DNA of 64,000 nt from JAHQVI01 sp963749875 (GTDB lineage Bacteria; Pseudomonadota; Alphaproteobacteria; Rhizobiales; Rhodomicrobiaceae). The notes beneath the pieces are model-generated. The model saw only the letters and a program-made list of their open reading frames with translations, searched no databases and was not told the origin of the DNA. A program made the translations under genes and the position numbers. The stretch lies in assembly GCA_963749875.1 (NCBI GenBank), contig CAVVOX010000003.1, positions 1 through 64,000 on the forward strand, given 5' to 3'. Of this stretch, positions 1 to 10,089 are shown in pieces (position 1 is the stretch's first letter; every line of letters begins with the position of its first letter).

Positions 1-2001
1 CGTAGGGCCGGGCAGCGGCTCGCCATCGCTGAAAAGCTTCCGCCCCTCGGCGGCGTAATAGCGGCAGAAATCGACCGCCTCGCGGAGTTCGGCGAGCGCG
101 TCATCGAGCGTGCGCCCGCCCTCAGTCTGGATCAGATGGATAAGCAGCCCGCGCCGGGCTTCGAGCAGATCGCCGACCCGCTCCAGAATGGCCGCCCGCT
201 CCTCCGCCGGCGTCGCGGACCAACCAGCGAACCCGGCCTGCGCGGTTTCCATCATTCGGCCGGCCGCCGCCGGGTCGAGCTCGATGACTTCGCCGATCTC
301 GGTCCGCGCGTCGATCGGGTTGATTGCGGGGCGGCGTGTCCCCTCCGCCGGCTCGCCGCCGATGAGCGGGGTGGCCTTCGTCGTCCGGTTGCGATGCGCC
401 GCGACATCGGAAATCAGCGCGCTGAGCGCGGAGCGGTCGCCGAATTCGACGCCCGCCGAATTAAGCCGCGAGAGCCCGTAGAGCCGGGCGGCAACGGAAT
501 ACTGGCATGACGGGCATAATCGGCGCTGCCAAGAATTTCGTCCGGCTGCTGAAGAACTCCTCGACCGGCACGTCGGGATCGGCGGCCGCCGAGACGAAGG
601 AGGAATTGGCGCCATTCTCCAGAAGCCGGCGCACGAGATAGGCGAGCAAATCGCGATGGCCGCCGACCGGAGCATAGACGCGGCATTGAACGCTCGGCAC
701 GATCTCGCGCAGCCGCTCATAGAGCGCCTCGCCCATGCCGTGCAGCCGCTGGAACTCATAGTCGTCGCCCGTTCCGGCACGCTCCCGCACGGTCGCGACG
801 GTCAGCGCATTATGCGTGGCGAATTGCGGGAAGATGCGCGGGCGCAGTCGCCAGAAGCTGATCGGCGCAGGCGATGTAATTCAGGTCGGTCATACATTTG
901 CGGGTAAAGACCGGATAGTCGGCGAGGCCGCGCTCCTGGGCGCGCTTGATCTCGGTGTCCCAATAGGCGCCCTTCACCAGCCGCAGCATGATCCGCCGGT
1001 CCAGCCGTTCGGCCAGTCGCCGGCCCAGGCGATGACCGCGCGTCGCCCGTTTCTGATAGGCCTGAACGGCGATGCCATAGCCGTCCCAGCCGGCAAGCGA
1101 TGGATCGGCGAACACGGCCGAGATCACCTCGAGCGAGATTTCCAGCCGGTCGGCCTCCTCGGCATCGATGGTGAAGTTCAGATCGTACTCTTCGCCTTTC
1201 GCGCCAGCTCCAGCGTCCGCGGCACAAGCTCGCGCATGACGCGCTCCCGGCTCACCGCCTCATAGCGTGGATGGAGCGCCGACAGCTTGACCGAAATGCC
1301 GGGCCGTTCGGGCAGAGGCTGATCGCCGGCTTCCCGGCCGATGGCGTCGATCGCTTGCGAATAGGATGAGAAATAACGCTCGGCGCCCCCGTCCGTTCGT
1401 GCGCCCTCGCCGAGCATGTCGAAGGAATAGCGGTAGAGCGCGCCGGAGCCGGAGCGCGCGCGGGCGAGCGCCTCCTCAATGGTCTGGCCAAGGACGAAAT
1501 GATTGCCGAGCACCCGCATGGCCTGGCGAGTCGCGGTGCGCAGGGTCGGCACGCCGATGCGCTTGGCGAGCTGGCCGATAATGCTTTCCGGCGTTTCGCC
1601 CGGCCGGATGATGCGCGCCGAAAGTCCCAGCGCCCAGGCGGAGGCATTGACGAGCAGCGCGTGGGACTTCGCCTCATGACGCAGGAAATCGCCCTGGCCG
1701 AGCTTGTCCTCGATCAGCCGGTCGGCGGTCGCGGCGGTCGGGCACGCGCAGAAGCGCCTCGGCGAGCACCATCAGCGCCAGCCCCTCGCGCGTCGAGAGG
1801 GAATATTCGTGCAGCATCTCCTCGACGCCGCCAAAGCCGCCGCCGCGGGCGCGGATGGCTGGATCAGATCGCGCGGCGCGTCGGCGATCGCGGCTTCGCG
1901 CTCGCTGGCGAAGCGGCGGCGCCGAGGAGGCTGCGCGCAATCCTGACATCGTCCGGCGCGTAGGGCGCGTTAAACTGCGGGAGCGTCTCGGTTCCGTTCA
2001 T
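1..2001 (-). pseudogene. putA: putA, proline dehydrogenase/glutamate-semialdehyde dehydrogenase, frameshifted, 3' end outside window
   Basis: Bifunctional PutA oxidises proline to pyrroline-5-carboxylate and on to glutamate. The start (ATG at 2001, beginning MNGTETLPQF) and long stretches of the proline dehydrogenase domain are recognisable, including LRLVKGAYWDTEIKRAQ near 990-940 and RVYAPVGGHRDLLAYLVRRL near 690-630. The beginning of the aldehyde dehydrogenase part (HLIQTEGGRTLDDALAELRE) is read near 140-80. The pieces lie in different minus-strand frames, with changes near 1900, 1700, 1180, 810 and 500, so at least five single-base indels are needed to join them. Protein conservation between the breaks is high, so the damage is either recent or a sequencing artefact. 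The gene continues beyond base 1. Confidence 0.85.
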
Positions 2002-2059
2002 CGGGCTGCCCTCATTCCTTGCGGAGTCCGGCACGCCCGAACCCGTGCCAGGCTTGCCG

Positions 2060-2829
2060 TTAAACTGCATTCACAGCGTGTCCGCCATCCACCGAAATGA
2101 TGCTGCCGGTCATATAGGAGCCGGCTTCGGAGATCAGCAGCAGCATCGGCCCGACCAGCTCATCATGCGTGCCGATGCGGCGCATGGGGACGCGCTTGAC
2201 CATTTCCTTGCCGAGGTCGCTGTTAAGGAAATTGCGGTTCATATCCGTTTCGAAATAGCCGGGCGCAATCGCATTCACGCGGATGCCGTAGCGCGCCCAT
2301 TCCAGCGCCATCTGCTTGGTGAGCTGGACGACGCCGCCTTGGAGACCGCATAGGCGGTGATGCCGGGTGCCTGACGCAGACCGAGCAGCGAGGCGATATT
2401 GACGATGCTGCCGCCCTTGCCCTGATCGACCATATGCCTTGCGACTTCGACGCCGACCGCCCAGACGCCTTTGAGATTGGTGTCGAGCACCCGGTCCCAG
2501 CTTTCCTCGGTTTGCTCCAGGAGCGGCACGCGCTCCGCCGTGCCGGAATTGTTGATCAGCCCGTCAATGGGGCCCGCGAGCCTGACCGCCTCGGCCACCC
2601 CGGCCTTCACCGAGCCCAGATCGGTGACGTCGATCCGCACAGCATGCGCCTTGCCGCCGGCCTTTTCGATCTCCGCGGCGAGCTCCCGAAGCGCGCTCTC
2701 CCGGCGGGCGGCGAGCACGACCGTGGCGCCGCGCCCGGCAAGCGTCAGCGCGAATTGGCGCCCCAGCCCGGCGGACGAGGCGCCGGTCACGAGAACGGTC
2801 CTGCCGGAAACATCGAAGAGTTTGTCCAT
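2060..2829 (-). pseudogene. SDR-family oxidoreductase with one frameshift
   Basis: A classical short-chain dehydrogenase/reductase, NAD(P)-dependent and about 255 residues if the frame is repaired. The start ATG at 2829 gives MDKLFDVSGRTVLVTGAS. The nucleotide-binding TGASSAGLG, the NNSG motif (usually NNAG) and the YAVSK catalytic tyrosine/lysine are all present. Near 2331 one base is missing, in a run that would encode AAVVQLTKQ, and the rest (MALEWARYGIRVNAIAPGYF to GGHAVNAV) continues in another frame. It lies 58 bp upstream of putA on the same strand and may be cotranscribed. The substrate is unknown. Whether the shift is real cannot be decided here. Confidence 0.8.
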
Positions 2830-2938
2830 GGGGTTTTCCCTAGGCCGTTTAAGTGAGGACAGGGCGAGGGCCGCCATGCTATGGAAGCGGCGCCCCCGAC
2901 GTTCCTTCCGAAAAATAGCATGGTTTGAGAGATTTGCG

Positions 2939-3328
2939 ATGTCTGCTGGCCTGTTCCCCACCCACCGTGCGCTTTGGATGCCGCTCGATTGGCCGTGGCG
3001 GCCCGCGCCGGCCAATCTCCGCCATTGCTGCGCTACGATGAGAAAGGCGCTCGATCATCAATGCGAGCAGCACGGCACCCCGTTCGACTGCCCCGACACG
3101 GTGCTCGTCTATCATGAGCTGTTCGACGAATATGGCATTCCGATCCGCGACGGCGGCGCCAGCTATCTGCTGCTGGACCATTGCCCCTGGTGCGGAACGC
3201 GGCTGCCGCAATCGAAGCGGGACCGCTGGTTCGACGAGGTCGAGGCGACAGGGCTCGATCCGAACAACTCCGAAAAGCTGCCCGAGCGTTATCTCTCCGC
3301 CGAATGGCGCGAGGGAAATGGAAATTAG
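2939..3328 (+). CDS. small Cys-motif protein, DUF6980-like
   Basis: A protein of 129 residues starting at ATG 2939 (MSAGLFPTHR). It contains HCCATMRKALDHQC, then FDCPDTVLVYHELFDEYGI, and then DHCPWCGTRLPQSKRDRWFD. The paired CC/C and CPWCG elements suggest a metal-binding fold. The pattern matches what I know as the DUF6980 family, which has no established function. It is transcribed divergently from the SDR gene and is followed within 40 bp by the insertion element at 3366. Family assignment is from memory of the motif, not from a search. Confidence 0.65.
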   Translation: MSAGLFPTHRALWMPLDWPWRPAPANLRHCCATMRKALDHQCEQHGTPFDCPDTVLVYHELFDEYGIPIRDGGASYLLLDHCPWCGTRLPQSKRDRWFDEVEATGLDPNNSEKLPERYLSAEWREGNGN

Positions 3329-3365
3329 TGCGTGTTAAGGTGAGGTGAAGTCTTCTTGCCCTCTC

Positions 3366-4753
3366 CTAGCAGGCTGCTGAAAATCCTGTCGACCTGGAAC
3401 TATCTTGCGCTTTCACGGAGCAATCGGTCTTTTTTTCCTTCTGCCGCCTTCATGCGGCGAGGAGTTTGGGCCGCCGGATCAAGTCATACGCGGCCATCGT
3501 CAGGATGAACTTGAAGCCAAGTCGCGCCACGCCGCGCAGCATCGGCCGGGCGAGGCCGCCGATCGTCTTGCCCCAGCCGAACGGCTCCTCGATGCGCTTG
3601 CGCTTCTGCTGGCTCACCGCATAGCCGGGATGCCGGGTTGTACGGCCATCGATCGCCGAGCGGCGCGCGGTGTCGTTCTGCGCGATGTGCGGCGTGACGT
3701 TCAGCGCGCGCAGGTCCTTTACGAACTCGCCCGCGTCATAGCCCTTGTCGGCACCGAGCGTCACCCGCCGCCGGCCGGAGCGATGGCTTTCGATCATCGC
3801 GACCGCCGCCTCGCGTTCGGCATATCCCGACACCGTGGTGACGCTGGCCTCGACAATCAGGCCGGTGCGGTTCTCCATCAGCGTATGGCCGAGATAGGAG
3901 AGCTTGGCTTCCTTGCCTTGGCCTTTTCGGTAGAGGCTAGCCTCTGGGTCGGTCGTCGAGACATGGGTGGCGTTCGATCGCTTCTGGCCACGGAAGTCCA
4001 ATTCGGCATTGCGGCGCTGGTTTTCGGTTTCGGCTGCATCCGCGGGCTCCGGCAAAGGCGCGGTTTGATCAGTTTCGCTGGATGGAGCGGCATCGCTACC
4101 CACCGCCGCAACGGGCGCCAGGGCGTGGGACGTGTCAGGTGCCGACGGCGTGTCAGGTCCCTCGCCGGAGGTCGCCGCCATCTCTTTCGGCACGAAGCTC
4201 TTCATCGACGCCCAGGCATGGAGTTGCGTGCCGTCGACCGAAAAATGCTCGTCCGACAAAAGCGGGCTGACCTCCTGATGCGCCAGCAGCCGGCTCAGGA
4301 ACTGCTTCGCAACATCGGCCTCGAGCAACCGGTCCCGGTTCTTCGTAAACACCGTCGGCACCCAGACCGGGTCGTCGATGCCGAGACCCACAAACCAGCG
4401 ATAGAGCAGATTGTAGTCGAGTTGCTCCATCAGCTGGCGTTCCGATCGGACGGTGTAAAACGCCTGCAACAACGAGGCTCGAAGCAGCCATTCCGGCGGG
4501 ATCGAGGGGCGGCCGTGGGCGGCATAAAGCCTGGCAAATTCGCTATCCAAACTCTGGAGCACATCGTTGACGATCTGCCGGATCTTGCGCAGCGGATGCT
4601 TCGCCGGCACACGCTCCTCAAGATCGACGTAAGAAAAAAGCTCCCCAGACCGCAAATCCGAACCGCGCATTCCGTCCTCCCTGGCATTCCAGAAAGCACG
4701 GAATCATATTCGCCACAGACTGTCATCCTCGGGGTTTTTCAGCAGCCTGCTAG
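3366..4753 (-). mobile_element. IS5/IS1182-type insertion sequence, complete
   Basis: The element is bounded by near-perfect terminal inverted repeats: AGCAGGCTGCTGAAAA at 3368-3383 and its complement TTTTCAGCAGCCTGCT at 4736-4751. The tetranucleotide CTAG is found at both outer ends (3366-3369 and 4750-4753), consistent with a 4-bp palindromic target duplication. One transposase gene (3450-4670, minus strand) fills it. Length is about 1.38 kb. It looks intact and potentially mobile. Confidence 0.88.
3450..4670 (-). CDS. transposase of the IS5/IS1182 type (DUF772 plus DDE domain)
   Basis: A transposase of 406 residues. The N-terminal part (LFSYVDLEERVPAKHPLRKI, then the LLRASLLQAFYTVRSERQL stretch) is typical of the DUF772 domain at the front of many IS5-superfamily transposases. 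The catalytic DDE part includes EHFSVDGTQLHAW (first Asp), VTLGADKGYDAGEFV (second Asp) and a C-terminal RIEEPFGWGKTIGGL (Glu). A low-complexity Ala/Pro/Thr linker sits at about residues 165-215. The frame is open throughout. It lies inside perfect terminal repeats, so it is most likely functional. Confidence 0.9.
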   Translation of the reverse strand: MRGSDLRSGELFSYVDLEERVPAKHPLRKIRQIVNDVLQSLDSEFARLYAAHGRPSIPPEWLLRASLLQAFYTVRSERQLMEQLDYNLLYRWFVGLGIDDPVWVPTVFTKNRDRLLEADVAKQFLSRLLAHQEVSPLLSDEHFSVDGTQLHAWASMKSFVPKEMAATSGEGPDTPSAPDTSHALAPVAAVGSDAAPSSETDQTAPLPEPADAAETENQRRNAELDFRGQKRSNATHVSTTDPEASLYRKGQGKEAKLSYLGHTLMENRTGLIVEASVTTVSGYAEREAAVAMIESHRSGRRRVTLGADKGYDAGEFVKDLRALNVTPHIAQNDTARRSAIDGRTTRHPGYAVSQQKRKRIEEPFGWGKTIGGLARPMLRGVARLGFKFILTMAAYDLIRRPKLLAA

Positions 4754-5176
4754 GGAAGCTCTGCGAAAGAGGCCCCTCAATTCGTCATCCCGGACGGCCG
4801 CAGGCCGATCCGGGATCCAATCGTCTGTCAGCTAGCACCTTGCCAAGTCATTAGGGGAGTAGGCCGCGGCTCGGAGGCCGGGGCGAGGCAGATTGTGCTG
4901 TTTCTCAGAGGTCTCCGGGAAAGAGCGCGGAACGCGCAAGTGTTCCGCGCTTCAAGCAAACATACTCTAGCCGCTCGGCTCCGCTTCGCGTCCGCCCAAC
5001 TGTTGCGAAAAAAATCCCTCGCCCGGCGAGGGCGAATCGTCCGGGCGAGGGCAGGGAGGAGACGATCGGGGTTGGGGTTCACTCCCGTCTCCGCTTGACT
5101 TGTTGCGATCCCCTCAGCTGGGTTCGGAGAACGCACCCTTCTTGTTATTTCCGCATGAGGACGGCTCCGACAGCGG
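4754..5176. other. intergenic stretch with a REP-like palindrome
   Basis: No gene was recognised between the insertion element and the small secreted protein gene. It holds a palindrome at 4787-4816 (arms ATCCCGGA and TCCGGGAT around a GGCCGCAGGCC core) of the kind scattered between genes in many alphaproteobacteria. Short open frames here have no SD sequence or recognisable motif. Confidence 0.5.
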
Positions 5177-5440
5177 CTATTTCCCTTTCCGCGCGCAAGC
5201 CAGTTTCACGCAGCATCCGCCACTGAACGCCACGCAGATATGGCGCTGGCCCTGTGGGCATTTCGCGAGGATCTTCGGCAGGCATCTCAAGGTCGAACGG
5301 GTCCGCGGAAATGTCTGCGGCGCGACGCGAAACGGTTTCGCCTGTGAAGAGGGGGACGCCGCTTCGGCCCGGATGGCGGCAATCAGCGCCCCTGCGGAAA
5401 TCATTGCCAGTAAGATGATACTCAATCCGGTCGCGCTCAT
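5177..5440 (-). CDS. small secreted Cys-containing protein
   Basis: An 87-residue protein. The start at 5440 is supported by a strong upstream GAGGAGG. The N-terminus (MSATGLSIILLAMISAGALI) is a hydrophobic signal or anchor segment. The C-terminal third contains five cysteines, in CPQGQRHICVAFSGGCCVKL followed by AC, which may form disulfides in the periplasm. Function is unknown. The combination of SD sequence, leader peptide and patterned cysteines makes a real gene likely despite its size. Confidence 0.6.
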   Translation of the reverse strand: MSATGLSIILLAMISAGALIAAIRAEAASPSSQAKPFRVAPQTFPRTRSTLRCLPKILAKCPQGQRHICVAFSGGCCVKLACARKGK

Positions 5441-5456
5441 GGCCCCTCCTCGCTCT

Positions 5457-5498
5457 CTAGCGCAACGCGCGTCCGAATGGACGCGGACAGTTGCGCCA
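5457..5498 (-). repeat. partial copy of dispersed palindromic repeat family 1
   Basis: The segment starting CTAGCGCAACGCGCGTCC and ending GGACAGTTGCGC matches, in reverse complement, the distal end of the repeat at 52757-52864. The long-armed palindrome part is absent. Confidence 0.6.
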
Positions 5499-5603
5499 AC
5501 CGATAGAAATCGATCGCCGGCTTGCAGCGGGATGCTGCCGCCTTTGCGTTAGTCGCGTGGGGCCGGAGAAAGGTTCACGAGGGGCAGGGGCGGGGCTTCC
5601 GGT

Positions 5604-7034
5604 TCAGACCACCTTGCCGGGATTGAGGATGCCGCGCGGATCGAAGGCGTCCTTGATCTTGCGCATCAGCTCGATCTCGACGGGCGCCTTCACCTCGCGC
5701 AGCAGATCACGTTTCATGAACCCGATCCCGTGCTCCGCGCTGATCGAGCCGCCAAGCTCCAGGACGATGGCGTTCACCGCCGCGGCGACCTCGTCCCAGC
5801 GGGCAAGGAATGCCGCTCCGTCCGCGCCTTCCGGCTGGGTGACATTGAAGTGGATATTGCCGTCGCCATAATGGCCGAAGGGGACGGGCCGGCAGCCCGG
5901 CACCATCGCCTTCACCGCCCCGATGGCCCGGCTCAGAAAATCCGGCAGCGCGGCGACAGGCACGGAGACGTCATTCTTGATGCTGGCGCCCTCGGCCGTC
6001 TGCGCCTCGGGCAGGCTCTCGCGGAGCCGCCAGAAATCCTCGGCCTGCGCTAGGGAGGTCGCCAGCACCGCATCGGCGACGATGCCGCGTTCCACCGCTT
6101 CGACGAGAAGCTTTTCCGCGCTCGGTTCGGCTTCATTCTCCCGCTGGCTCGATAGCTCGAACAGCACATACCAGGGATAGCTCTCCGCGAGCGGATCGCG
6201 CGCGCCCTCGACATGGCGGACGAGCAATTCGATGCCGATGCGCGGCACGAGCTCGAAGGCGGTCAGCTCGCCCGCGCCCATTTCGAAGGCGAGATCGAAG
6301 AAGCTTGCCGCGTCCTCCAGGCTGGCGAGACCGGCAATGGCGGCCGCTTTGCTCTTGGGAAGCGGGAACAGCTTCAGAACGGCGGCGGTGATGATGCCGA
6401 GCGTGCCTTCGGAGCCGATGAACAGGTCGCGCAGATCATAGCCGGTATTGTCCTTGCGCAGCGCGTTCAGCCCGTTCCAGATGCGGCCGTCTGGCAGAAC
6501 GACTTCCAGCCCCAGAGCCAGGCTCCGGGCATTGCCGTAGGTGAGCACCTGCAGGCCGCCGGCATTGGTGGAAAGATTGCCGCCGATCTGGCAGGAGCCT
6601 TGCGATCCGATGCTGAGAGGAAAGAGACGGCCGGCGTCCTCGGCGGCTTTTTGCACGCCCTCCAGCGTCACGCCGGCTTCGGCGATCAGCGTGTTGCCGC
6701 GCGGATCGACCGAACGGATGCGGGTGAGCCGCTCCAGGCTCAGCACGATCTCGCCATGATGGGAAATCTGGCCGCCGACCAGCCCCGTATTGCCGCCTTG
6801 CGGGACGATGGGCGTGCCCGTCTCATTGGCAAGCGTCAGAATTTGAGAGACTTCCTCCGTGCTGCCCGGTTTCAGAACGAGCGGCGTCCGGCCTTGATAG
6901 AGATGGCGCCATTCCCGCAAATAGCGCTCCTGGTCGGGTCCTTCGGCGATGGCATATTTCTCGCCGACGATCGCTCTGAAGGCTTGAAGTGTTTCCTGCG
7001 AGGGCGCGTTGACGGCGGATTGATCGGCAGCCAT
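5604..7034 (-). CDS. FAD-linked oxidase, GlcD/D-lactate or D-2-hydroxyglutarate dehydrogenase type
   Basis: A flavoprotein of 476 residues from ATG 7034 (MAADQSAVNAPSQ). The FAD_binding_4 (PCMH) domain is clear: RTPLVLKPGSTEEVSQIL, PIVPQGGNTGLVGGQ and GSQGSCQIGGNLSTNAGG. The C-terminal FAD-oxidase half carries GHYGDGNIHFNV and SAEHGIGFMKRDLL, typical of D-lactate, glycolate and D-2-hydroxyglutarate dehydrogenases. The substrate is probably a D-2-hydroxy acid, but which one is not shown. It lies 20 bp downstream of the Sua5 gene on the same strand, a pairing common in alphaproteobacteria, so the two are probably cotranscribed. Confidence 0.88.
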   Translation of the reverse strand: MAADQSAVNAPSQETLQAFRAIVGEKYAIAEGPDQERYLREWRHLYQGRTPLVLKPGSTEEVSQILTLANETGTPIVPQGGNTGLVGGQISHHGEIVLSLERLTRIRSVDPRGNTLIAEAGVTLEGVQKAAEDAGRLFPLSIGSQGSCQIGGNLSTNAGGLQVLTYGNARSLALGLEVVLPDGRIWNGLNALRKDNTGYDLRDLFIGSEGTLGIITAAVLKLFPLPKSKAAAIAGLASLEDAASFFDLAFEMGAGELTAFELVPRIGIELLVRHVEGARDPLAESYPWYVLFELSSQRENEAEPSAEKLLVEAVERGIVADAVLATSLAQAEDFWRLRESLPEAQTAEGASIKNDVSVPVAALPDFLSRAIGAVKAMVPGCRPVPFGHYGDGNIHFNVTQPEGADGAAFLARWDEVAAAVNAIVLELGGSISAEHGIGFMKRDLLREVKAPVEIELMRKIKDAFDPRGILNPGKVV

Positions 7035-7054
7035 TGGCTTAAGTCCTTTAAGAT

Positions 7055-8039
7055 TTATCGCGGCGCAGCGGCGCGGCGCAGCCGGTCGTTGATCGCTTCG
7101 CCGAGGCCATGCCCGGGAATTGGGGCGACGGCGAGTGTCTCGGGATTTTGCGCGTCGAGCAAACGCAAAAACGCGAAGAGATTGGCGGCGGCTTCGCGCA
7201 GATCGCCGCTTTCGCTGAGATTGAGGTTCGGCCCCTCGCATGGCGGTGCCGGGCCGAAGCCGAGATAGGCCTCGCCCTCCTCCGGCGCCTCCGCGTCGAG
7301 GCGCAGAGCGGCGCGCGGCGCGTAATGTGCGGCGAGCATGCCGGGCGCCTGCGGCTGCGTTGCGGCCCTGCCGTCCGCGAGCGGCTGGCCCAGCACCGTC
7401 TCAATCAACTCGCGCGTCACCGCACCGGCGCGCAACAGGACCGGCTCGGGACCGGACAGGCCGATAATGGTCGAACTCAAGTCCTTCCGCGCACGGGCCC
7501 CCATCGAGGATCATATCCACCCGGTGCCCGAGATCGGCGGCGACGTGCTCCGCCCGTGTCGGACTGACGCGGCCGGACCGATTGGCGCTTGGCGCGGCGA
7601 TCGGCACGCCGGCGGCCCGGATCAGGGTGCGCGCGGTCTTATTCGCGGGCACGCGCAGCGCGACGGTGGGAAGCCCGGCGCTGACCAGATCGCTCAAGCG
7701 CGCGTCCTCCCTTCGCGGCAGAACGAGCGTCAGCGCGCCCGGCCAGAACGCATCCGCCAGCCGGCGAGCGTCCTCATTGAAGACCGCCAGCCCTTCGGCA
7801 TCCTCCCGCGCCGCCAGATGCACGATCAGCGGATTGAAGCGCGGCCGTCCCTTGGCCTCGAAAATCCGCGCGACCGCCTCGCCATTCGTCGCGTCGGCGC
7901 CGAGACCGTAGACCGTCTCGGTCGGAAAAGCGGCAAGCCCTCCGGACCGGATGATATCCGCAGCTTTGTCGATCGTCTCAGATGATGCCTTCGCGGGAAC
8001 CGGCATGGTGTTGAATGGAAGAGCGAAACCAACCGTCAT
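7055..8039 (-). pseudogene. threonylcarbamoyl-AMP synthase (Sua5/YwlC/YrdC) with one frameshift
   Basis: The enzyme makes threonylcarbamoyl-AMP from threonine, bicarbonate and ATP for the t6A modification of ANN-decoding tRNAs. The YrdC domain is clear: GGLAAFPTETVYGLGADA, GRPRFNPLIVH and PIAAPSANRSGRVSPT. One extra base near 7474 breaks the frame at GLE|STIIGLSGPEP. The remaining YrdC end and the Sua5-specific C-terminal domain (LAAHYAPRAALRL linker motif, to the end at 7055) continue in the next frame. Sua5 is normally essential, so an intact gene with a base-call error is at least as likely as a pseudogene. The start could be 8039 or the internal ATG at 8006. Confidence 0.82.
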
Positions 8040-8247
8040 TGCCTATAAGCCGGATCGGTTTAGCAGATTTGCGCGGTCGTATCTGCGGAATTCGCGTGAC
8101 CTCGGCATTGCCGCGCGCCCGGCACGCCGCAACCGCGCAGGCGAGCCGCCTCAGAACGTCCCTTTTCCCTGAGATGCATTGCCGGTAGAGTATAGGCGCA
8201 ACAATGGCTGCAGAAAACCCGCGCAGCCGGCCTCGTCGGGAGGATTG

Positions 8248-10032
8248 ATGGCATATCGCGCCCCAGTCTCAGACATTTCCTTCGCTCTGAACCAGATTGC
8301 CGGCTTTGACCGCCATGTGGAGGCCGGCATGTTCGGCGAGCTGGACCTGGCAACGGTCGAGGCCATTCTCGAAGAGGCCGGGCGCTTTGCCAGCGAGGAG
8401 CTTGCGCCGCTCAACCGCAGCGGCGACGAGCATCGCGCCGAGCTTAAGGACGGCGAGGTCGTATTGCCGCCCGGCTGGAAGGAGGCCTACCGCAAATTCT
8501 GGGAAGGCGGCTGGAATGCGCTGCCGTCGCCGGAAAAATTCGGCGGTCAGGGCCTTCCGGTCGCGCTCGCCATGGCGGTTGCGGAAATGTGGAACGGGGC
8601 CAATATGGCGTTCGGCCTTAATCCGCTGCTTACTCAGGCGGGCGTCGAGGCGCTCTATAAATATGGCGCGGAAGAGCTGAAGGCGAAATATCTGCCGAAG
8701 ATGGTTTTGGGCGAATGGACCGGCTCGATGCAGCTCACCGAGCCGCATGCCGGTTCCGACCTCCGTTTCCTGAAGACGCGGGCCATTCCGCAGGGCGACG
8801 GCAGCTACCGCATCACCGGCACGAAGATTTTCATCACCTTCGGCGATCATCCGCTGACCGAGAATATCGTTCATATCGTGCTGGCCCGCCTGCCCGAGGC
8901 GCCCGAAGGCACCAAGGGCATTTCGATGTTCCTGATCCCGAAATTCCTCGTGAATGACGACGGCTCGCTCGGCGCGCGCAACGATGTCCGCTGCGCCAAG
9001 CTGGAGCATAAGCTCGGCATTCACGGCAGCCCGACCTGCGTCCTCAACTATGGCGATGAGGAGGGCGCGATCGGCTGGATGATCGGCGAGCCGCATAGCG
9101 GGCTCTATTACATGTTCACCATGATGAATCAGGCGCGGCTCGGGGTCGGCGTGCAGGGTGTCGGGCTCGCGGAGCACGCTTTTCAGGATGCGCTGGCCTA
9201 TGCGCGCGAGCGCAAGCAAGGCAGCGTCGGGGACACGCCGCCCGGCGATATGACGCCGATCATCAACCATCCCGATGTCCGGCGCATGCTGCTCTCCATG
9301 AAGGCCAAGATCGCCGCGGCGCGGGCGATCTGCTCCATGAATGGGGTGGCCATCGATCTGGCAAAACATGCCGGCGACGAGGCGAGCCGCACGAAGGCCG
9401 AGTGCCTTGCGGCGCTCCTGACGCCGGTCTCGAAGGCCTATGGGTCGGATATCGCCGTCGAAGTCGCCTCCGAGGGGATCCAGGTGCATGGCGGCATGGG
9501 CTATATCGAGGAAACCGGTGCCGCCCAGCATTATCGTGACGCCCGGATCTCGCCGATCTATGAAGGAACGAACGGCATTCAGATGATCGACCTGGTGACG
9601 CGCAAGCTGCCTCTTGGCGGCGGCGAGATCGTCGCGGCGTTCCTTGAGGATCTGAAGGAGACGGTGCGCGAGGTGCAATCTTCGAATGAGCCGGCATTCG
9701 GCGCGATGGGCGAATGTCTGATGGAAGCGGTCAGCGATCTCGAGGAGACCGGCCATTGGCTCTTGCGCCAGCTCGCCGAAAATCGCCCGGCAGCGCTCGC
9801 CGGCGCCGTGCCTTACGGGCGTCTTTTCGCCAATGCGGCGGGCGGGGTGTTCCTTGCGCGCGGCGCGCTGGCCGCTGCACGCGGCGCGAATGGCTCCGGG
9901 ATGGACACCCCGATTACGCTGGCGCGCCACTTCGCCGAGACGCAGGCGCCGCTTTCCGCAGGGCTGAAGCGCGCCGTCTATCACAGCCATGAAACGGTGC
10001 TCGGCCCGGGGGCCGATGCGGCTTTGGCGTGA
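8248..10032 (+). CDS. acyl-CoA dehydrogenase with C-terminal extension
   Basis: An enzyme of 594 residues. ATG 8248 follows GGGAGGA at 8238-8244. It contains the acyl-CoA dehydrogenase signature MQLTEPHAGSDLRFLKTRA, the substrate-binding middle domain (ITGTKIFITFGDH) and the helical C-terminal domain with QVHGGMGYIEETGAAQHYRD and the IYEGTNGIQMIDL motif. The extra C-terminal region of about 120 residues matches the larger subgroup that acts on long-chain or DMSP-derived acyl-CoA (DmdC-like). The exact substrate is not shown. The SDR gene follows 57 bp downstream on the same strand, so a shared fatty-acid or isoprenoid-acid degradation role is plausible. Confidence 0.9.
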   Translation: MAYRAPVSDISFALNQIAGFDRHVEAGMFGELDLATVEAILEEAGRFASEELAPLNRSGDEHRAELKDGEVVLPPGWKEAYRKFWEGGWNALPSPEKFGGQGLPVALAMAVAEMWNGANMAFGLNPLLTQAGVEALYKYGAEELKAKYLPKMVLGEWTGSMQLTEPHAGSDLRFLKTRAIPQGDGSYRITGTKIFITFGDHPLTENIVHIVLARLPEAPEGTKGISMFLIPKFLVNDDGSLGARNDVRCAKLEHKLGIHGSPTCVLNYGDEEGAIGWMIGEPHSGLYYMFTMMNQARLGVGVQGVGLAEHAFQDALAYARERKQGSVGDTPPGDMTPIINHPDVRRMLLSMKAKIAAARAICSMNGVAIDLAKHAGDEASRTKAECLAALLTPVSKAYGSDIAVEVASEGIQVHGGMGYIEETGAAQHYRDARISPIYEGTNGIQMIDLVTRKLPLGGGEIVAAFLEDLKETVREVQSSNEPAFGAMGECLMEAVSDLEETGHWLLRQLAENRPAALAGAVPYGRLFANAAGGVFLARGALAAARGANGSGMDTPITLARHFAETQAPLSAGLKRAVYHSHETVLGPGADAALA

Positions 10033-10089
10033 CGAGCCGCTGCCTTGCGACGGCAAATCTCGGATTGATTGGGACGAGGATCGGAATCT

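Noticed and set aside
3405..4835. A plus-strand open frame over the insertion element at 3366-4753.
   Set aside because: It runs past both inverted repeats and has no motif, while the opposite strand encodes a complete transposase.
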